Source: Pararoseomonas sp. SCSIO 73927
Lineage (GTDB): Bacteria; Pseudomonadota; Alphaproteobacteria; Acetobacterales; Acetobacteraceae
Length of the DNA: 64,000 nt
Direction of reading: 5' to 3'
Assembly: GCF_037040815.1 (NCBI RefSeq)
Contig: NZ_CP146232.1
Coordinates: 1,668,501-1,732,500, forward strand
Made by a program: the position numbers and the translations under genes. Of the stretch, positions 59,389-64,000 are shown piece by piece (position 1 is the first letter of the stretch; each line of letters begins with the position of its first letter). A model generated the notes under the pieces. That model saw only the letters and a program-made list of their open reading frames with translations, was not told the origin of the DNA and searched no databases.

Positions 59389-62300
59389 GCGGCCTCCGTT
59401 GTCCCGGTACGGGCTGCCCCGGCATGAGTGGCGGTGGACAGGGTGCGCAGCGCGACCGAGACGGCCGCCAGCTCGCCCGAACCCGCCGCCTCCCGCACCA
59501 TGCGCAGGACCGCCTCCGGCGGCTTCGGCGCTGCGCCGGAGAGGGTGGCGCGGGCCAGGCGCATCTGCAAGGCGCCCAGGTCCTCCAGCAGCGCCGCGCG
59601 GGCGCGCGGGCCGAAGGCGCCGGGGGCCGGGGCCGCGCGGGCGGCGGCGCGCAGGGCCTCCAGCCCGAAGTCGCGCCCCGCGGCGTCCCACGCGCCGGCC
59701 GCGTCGGAGGGGGCGACGCCCGCCGCCTCGGCCAGCCGCACGACGCCGATGGCGGCCGAGAGCGAGCCCGCCCCCGCCACCAGCCGCGCCGCCGCCTCCG
59801 GAAGGCCGCTCCCCTCCGGCACGGGCACGGCCTCGATCAGCGCGGCGATGCCCGGCCGCAGCCGCGCCTCGGCCTCGGCCAGCGGGGCGGTGTCGTCCAG
59901 CAGGGCGCGCGCGGCCTCCTCGTGCAGGCGGCGGAGCGCCGGCAGGGCCGTGCGCCGCGCCTCGGGGGCGACGAGGTCCAGCGCATCCGCCGCCGCGCCG
60001 ATCCCGAAGAGGCGGTCCGCCAGCCAGGCCGCCCGCGCCACCGCCGCCGGGTCGCCCTCCGCCAGGCGGGAGAGGCCGGCCGGGCCCAGGCGGTTCGCCG
60101 CCGCGTTCGCCAGCAAGGTGGCGACGAGATTCCGCCTGAGCTGGTGCCCTTCGATCAGCTCCGGGAAGCGCTCCTGCAGGGCCTGCGGGAAGTAGCTCCG
60201 CAGCAGGGGCAGGAAGGCCGGGTCGTCGGCGAGCGTCCCGTCCTCGACCGCGTCCGTCAGCCAGAGTTTCGCCACCGGCAGCAGCGCCGCGATCTCCGGC
60301 CGCGTCAGCGCGTCGCCGGAGCCGATCCGCTCCGCCATCTGCGCTGCCGTCGGCAGGCCGAGCACGGCGCGGTCCAGCAGCCCTTCCGCCTCCAGCCGGG
60401 TCATCAGCGCCGCCTGCGCCGGCAGCGCCTCCGTCCCCGCCGCCCCTTCCAGGGTCAGGGCGGCGAACTGCGCGGCGTTGTCCGCCAGCACCAGCGCGGC
60501 CACCTCGTCCGTCATGGATTCCAGCAGCGCGTCCCGCTGCGGCCGGGTCAGCGCGCCGTTGCGCTCGGCGGCGGCCAGCAGGATCTTGATGTTCACCTCA
60601 TGGTCGGAGGTGGAAACGCCCGCGGAGTTGTCCAGCGCGTCCGTGTCGATCGCCACGCCCGCCCCGTTGTTGCCAAGGCGCGCCGCCTCGATCCGCCCGG
60701 CCTGGGTCACGGCGAGGTTCGCGCCCTCCCCGATCACCTTCGCCCGGATCTCCCGCCCGTCCACGCGCAGCGCGTCGTTGGCGCGGTCGCCCGCCTCCGC
60801 CTGGCTCTCGGTGGCCGCCTTCACGTAGGTGCCGATGCCGCCGAAGTAGAGCAGGTCCACCTCCGCCTTCAGGATGGCGCGCATCACGGCCGCAGGCTCC
60901 GCGCGCTCCGCCTCGATCCCCAGCAGCGCCCGCGCCTGGTGCGAGAGCGGGATGGTCTTCGCGTTGCGCGGGAAGACCCCGCCGCCCGCGCTGATCAGGG
61001 CCTTGTCGTAGTCCTCCCAGGAGGAGCGCGGCAGCCCGAACAGCCGCTCCCGCTCGTTGAAGGAGGCCTCCATGTCCGGATCGGGGTCGAGGAAGATGTG
61101 GCGGTGGTCGAAGGCCGCCAGCAACCGCGTCTTCCGCGAGATCAGCAGCCCGTTCCCGAACACGTCGCCGGACATGTCGCCCACGCCGACGCAGGTGAAG
61201 GGTTCCGCCTGGATGTCGCGCCCCATCTCCGCGAAGTGGCGGGCCACCATTACCCAGGCGCCGCGGGCGGTGATGCCCATCTCCTTGTGGTCGTAGCCCG
61301 CCGAGCCGCCGGAGGCGTAGGCGTCGCCGAGCCAGAAGCCGTACTCGATGGAGAGCGCGTTCGCGATGTCGGAGAAGGTGGCCGTGCCCTTATCCGCCGC
61401 CGCCACGATGTAGGGATCGTCCCCGTCCAGCCGCACCACGCGGTCCGGCGGGATGATGCCGCCATCGGCGCCGAGGTTGTCCGTCACGTCGAGCATGGCG
61501 CGGATCAGGGTTTTGTAGGCGGCGACGCCCGCGGCCATGAAGGCCTCGCGCTCGCTCGGCGGCGGCACCGTGCCCTTCAGGATGAAGCCGCCCTTCGCGC
61601 CGGTGGGCACGATGATCACGTTCTTCAGCCGCTGCGCCTTCATCAGGCCGAGGATCTCCGTGCGGAAATCCTCCCGCCGGTCGGACCAGCGGATACCGCC
61701 GCGCGCCACCGGCCCGGCGCGCAGATGGCAGCCCTCCATGTGCATGGCGGAGACGAAGATCTCCCGCCAGGGCCGGGGATCGGGCATCTCGCCCGCCCGC
61801 GCGCTCTCGATCTTGAGGGAGAGGTAGTCCTTGCCCTGGAAGTAGTTGGTGCGGACCACCGCATCCAGCGCGGTGCGGAGACGCGAGAGAATGCGGTCCG
61901 CATCCGGGTCCGCCACCCCCTCCATCAGCGCCGTCCACCCGGCCCGGGCCTGGGACTCCGCCTCCTGGCTCGCCCCGTCCGGGTCGAAGCGGGCCTGGAA
62001 CAGCGAGATCAGCAGCCGCGCCGCCCCCGGGTTCGCGGCCAGCGCCGCCTCCACCGCCGGCTGAGGGAAGGCGAAGCCCACCTGCTTGCACCAGCGGAAC
62101 AGGGCGCGGATGAGCCAGGCCTCCCGCCACTCCAGCCCGGCGCGCAGCACCAGCCGGTTGAACCCGTCCGCCTCCGCCCGGTGCTCCAGCAGGGCGGAGA
62201 GGGCGCCCAGAAGCTCGTCGAATCGGTCCTCCGGCGCCTCGGTCCCCGCCTCCAGCGCGAAAAGGTGCAGCACCACCGGCGCGCCGCCCGCGGGAGAGAG

Positions 62301-64000
62301 CCGCCAGGGCTGCTCCTCGATCGCGCGCAGGTCCAGGCTCTCGAACAGCGGCAGGGCATCGGCCAGCGGCAGCGGCCCGCCCGGATTCGCCAGCCGCAGC
62401 ATCAGCCGGCGCGGCCCCTCGCCTGGGATGTGGGAAACGTCCGCCACCGGCCGTCCTGCCGCCAGCGCCGCCTCGGCCAGCCGCAAATCCGCCACCGCCT
62501 GCGCGGGCGTCATCGCCTCCGTGTAGGCGGCGGGGAAGGCCTCCGCCCAGCGCGCCGCCAGCCGCGCGCCCTCTGCCTCGCCGGAGGCCTCGGTCAGCGC
62601 GCCCGCCAGCGCCTCCGGGAAGCCGCGCGAGGCCTGCGCCACCGCCGCTTCCAGCGCGGCCACGTCCACCTCCACCGGCGCGCCGGGATCGGTGCCGATC
62701 ACGTAGTGCACCCGCGCCAGCGGCGTGTCGGAGATGGCGATGTAGAAGGCGGAGAGCCGCCCGCCGAAAGCCGCTGCCAGCAGCCGCGCCACCCTCTCCC
62801 GCAGCCGCGTGTCGAAGACCTCGCGCGGGAACCAGGCGATGGCGGAGACGTAGCGGCCGAAGCTGTCCCGCCGCACCACCAGCGCCGGCCGCGGGCGGAT
62901 GGTCAGGTCCAGCGCCCGCCGCGCGCCCGCCAGGATCTCCGCCTCGCTCGCCTGGAACAGCTCGTCGCGCGGCCAGGTGTCGAGGATGGACTGGAAGGCC
63001 CGCGCGTCGTGGCTCTCCGGCGCCGCGCCCGATGCCGCGAGGATGCGCGCCACCTTCGACTTCAGCCAGGGAATGCCGCGCGGGTTGCGGTTGTAGGCCG
63101 TGGCCGCGAAGAGCCCCATGAAGAGCCGGATCCCCGCCACGCTTCCGTCCGGCGCCAGGATCCGCGTGGCCACCACGTCCGCGTGGCTGGGCCGGTGCAC
63201 GCGCATGCGCAGGTTGCCCTTGGCCACCGTCAGCGCCGCCGCCTCGGTGAGGGAGTGGCGCACCGCCACCGGCACCGCGGACAGGTTCCGGAGCGCGTCG
63301 AAGGGAACCACGGTCGGATCGCGCAGCAGCCCCAGCCCTTCCTCGGGCGAGATGGCGCCGCCATCGGCCGAGATCCGCAGCAGCCGGTGCCCGAGCAGGA
63401 CGAAGTTGTCCTCCGCCAGCCAGCGCAGGAAGGCGGCCGCCTCCTCCCCCTCCGGCGCCCCGGCCACTTCCCCTTCCGCGGCCCGCAGCCGCTCCAGCAT
63501 CGGGCCGAAATCGCCCACGGCCTGCCGCACCTCGGCCAGGGCCCCGCGCAGCGCCGCCTCCACCGCCGGCCAGTCCGCCGGCGCGCCGCGCCCGCTGCCG
63601 TGCGGCGCGATCTCGATCCGCATCACGCTCTCGTTCGGCTCTCCCGGCACCGCCGGCCCGATCGAGACCACCCCGCCATCCGCCCCGCGCCGCACCGACA
63701 GGATGGGGTGCAGCAGCCGCCGCACACTGCGGCCCGACAGGGTGATCGCCGCCAGCGCGCTGTCCACGAGGAAGGGCATGTCCTCGGTCGCGATCTCCGC
63801 CACCGCCCCCGCGCCCATGCCGCCCGCCGGCGGGGTCAGCCGCAGCGACACCTCCCCCGGCCGCCGCGCCGCCGCCACGCCGAAGAGCGAGGCCGCCCAG
63901 CCCGCCAGCGCCTCCGGCGCCATCCCCGCCAGCTCCTCCAGTGGCAGGGCGGCGCCCAGGCCGCGCAGCAGCGCCCCGGCGGAGGGCGGAAGCGCCGGCG
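59385..64000 (-). CDS. gdhB: NAD-specific glutamate dehydrogenase, large type (N terminus outside window)
   Basis: An open frame of more than 1535 residues running off the right edge; the ATG at 63923 is internal because the frame continues upstream (ALLRGLGAALPLEELAG). It is the ~180 kDa NAD-GDH class, with long N-terminal regulatory domains and the catalytic core in the second half: CHLRAGPVARGGIRWSDR, EDFRTEILGLMKAQRLKNVIIVPTGAKGGF (61550-61770) and GVGDMSGDVFGNGLL. It oxidises glutamate to 2-oxoglutarate, using NAD, for amino acid catabolism. The C-terminal ~400 residues are helical and Ala-rich. It overlaps the MFS gene by four bases. Confidence 0.96.
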   Translation of the reverse strand, partial: PALPPSAGALLRGLGAALPLEELAGMAPEALAGWAASLFGVAAARRPGEVSLRLTPPAGGMGAGAVAEIATEDMPFLVDSALAAITLSGRSVRRLLHPILSVRRGADGGVVSIGPAVPGEPNESVMRIEIAPHGSGRGAPADWPAVEAALRGALAEVRQAVGDFGPMLERLRAAEGEVAGAPEGEEAAAFLRWLAEDNFVLLGHRLLRISADGGAISPEEGLGLLRDPTVVPFDALRNLSAVPVAVRHSLTEAAALTVAKGNLRMRVHRPSHADVVATRILAPDGSVAGIRLFMGLFAATAYNRNPRGIPWLKSKVARILAASGAAPESHDARAFQSILDTWPRDELFQASEAEILAGARRALDLTIRPRPALVVRRDSFGRYVSAIAWFPREVFDTRLRERVARLLAAAFGGRLSAFYIAISDTPLARVHYVIGTDPGAPVEVDVAALEAAVAQASRGFPEALAGALTEASGEAEGARLAARWAEAFPAAYTEAMTPAQAVADLRLAEAALAAGRPVADVSHIPGEGPRRLMLRLANPGGPLPLADALPLFESLDLRAIEEQPWRLSPAGGAPVVLHLFALEAGTEAPEDRFDELLGALSALLEHRAEADGFNRLVLRAGLEWREAWLIRALFRWCKQVGFAFPQPAVEAALAANPGAARLLISLFQARFDPDGASQEAESQARAGWTALMEGVADPDADRILSRLRTALDAVVRTNYFQGKDYLSLKIESARAGEMPDPRPWREIFVSAMHMEGCHLRAGPVARGGIRWSDRREDFRTEILGLMKAQRLKNVIIVPTGAKGGFILKGTVPPPSEREAFMAAGVAAYKTLIRAMLDVTDNLGADGGIIPPDRVVRLDGDDPYIVAAADKGTATFSDIANALSIEYGFWLGDAYASGGSAGYDHKEMGITARGAWVMVARHFAEMGRDIQAEPFTCVGVGDMSGDVFGNGLLISRKTRLLAAFDHRHIFLDPDPDMEASFNERERLFGLPRSSWEDYDKALISAGGGVFPRNAKTIPLSHQARALLGIEAERAEPAAVMRAILKAEVDLLYFGGIGTYVKAATESQAEAGDRANDALRVDGREIRAKVIGEGANLAVTQAGRIEAARLGNNGAGVAIDTDALDNSAGVSTSDHEVNIKILLAAAERNGALTRPQRDALLESMTDEVAALVLADNAAQFAALTLEGAAGTEALPAQAALMTRLEAEGLLDRAVLGLPTAAQMAERIGSGDALTRPEIAALLPVAKLWLTDAVEDGTLADDPAFLPLLRSYFPQALQERFPELIEGHQLRRNLVATLLANAAANRLGPAGLSRLAEGDPAAVARAAWLADRLFGIGAAADALDLVAPEARRTALPALRRLHEEAARALLDDTAPLAEAEARLRPGIAALIEAVPVPEGSGLPEAAARLVAGAGSLSAAIGVVRLAEAAGVAPSDAAGAWDAAGRDFGLEALRAAARAAPAPGAFGPRARAALLEDLGALQMRLARATLSGAAPKPPEAVLRMVREAAGSGELAAVSVALRTLSTATHAGAARTGTTEAA

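Noticed and set aside
63921..63923. ATG as the true start of glutamate dehydrogenase
   Set aside because: The frame is open upstream with family-like residues to the window edge, and the class is longer than what is seen.

Overview
This 64 kb window is a GC-rich chromosomal segment of an alphaproteobacterium, most likely an Acetobacteraceae member close to Roseomonas. This is inferred from gene content: a short PHA synthase with divergent phaR, etfBA plus 3-hydroxybutyryl-CoA dehydrogenase, a fused CysN-CysC, a very large NAD-glutamate dehydrogenase, and HIG1- and DMT-type small membrane proteins. There are no rRNA or tRNA genes, no CRISPR array, and only one decayed insertion-sequence fragment.

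Layout. (1) 1-12.4 kb, housekeeping and carbon storage: a C-terminally membrane-anchored NUC1 nuclease (cut by the left edge), the phaE-like/phaC pair divergent from phaR, an MscS channel, a nitronate monooxygenase, a small HTH regulator, a HIG1 protein and an etfB-etfA-hbd operon. (2) 12.6-35 kb: a membrane-anchored Mrr-like nuclease, then a surface-polysaccharide island. The island holds a five-gene overlapping glycosyltransferase operon led by a 1469-residue multidomain enzyme, a GT-C-like membrane protein, a further GT4, the dTDP-rhamnose operon rfbCBDA, a methyltransferase, an IS5-type remnant and a tandem pair of GtrII-like membrane proteins. (3) 35-47 kb: an M16 protease with PmbA/TldE, the sulfate-activation operon cysD-cysNC-cysQ, an MFS pump divergent from an AraC regulator, a GNAT acetyltransferase, a small secreted protein and rho. 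(4) 47.8-64 kb: a 1282-residue RTX-type secreted nuclease, an AmpG permease with a DMT protein, an alpha/beta hydrolase, another DMT transporter, CrcB, an Atg22-like MFS protein and the NAD-glutamate dehydrogenase, which runs off the right edge.

How the genes work together. phaE-like/phaC/phaR with hbd and etfBA indicate short-chain acyl-CoA and polyhydroxybutyrate metabolism. rfbCBDA supplies dTDP-L-rhamnose to the neighbouring transferases, one of which carries an RgpF-type rhamnan domain. cysD/cysNC/cysQ make PAPS and remove PAP.

Two things stand out. The first is a modular intergenic repeat of about 150-275 bp, present in seven copies. Its hairpins are conserved by compensatory changes, every copy lies directly after at least one gene, and no copy lies in the 30 kb that includes the glycan island. 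The second is a CysD whose N terminus is fused in frame to a YdaS/Cro-like helix-turn-helix domain, with a perfect inverted repeat just upstream of its start codon that could be its own operator.
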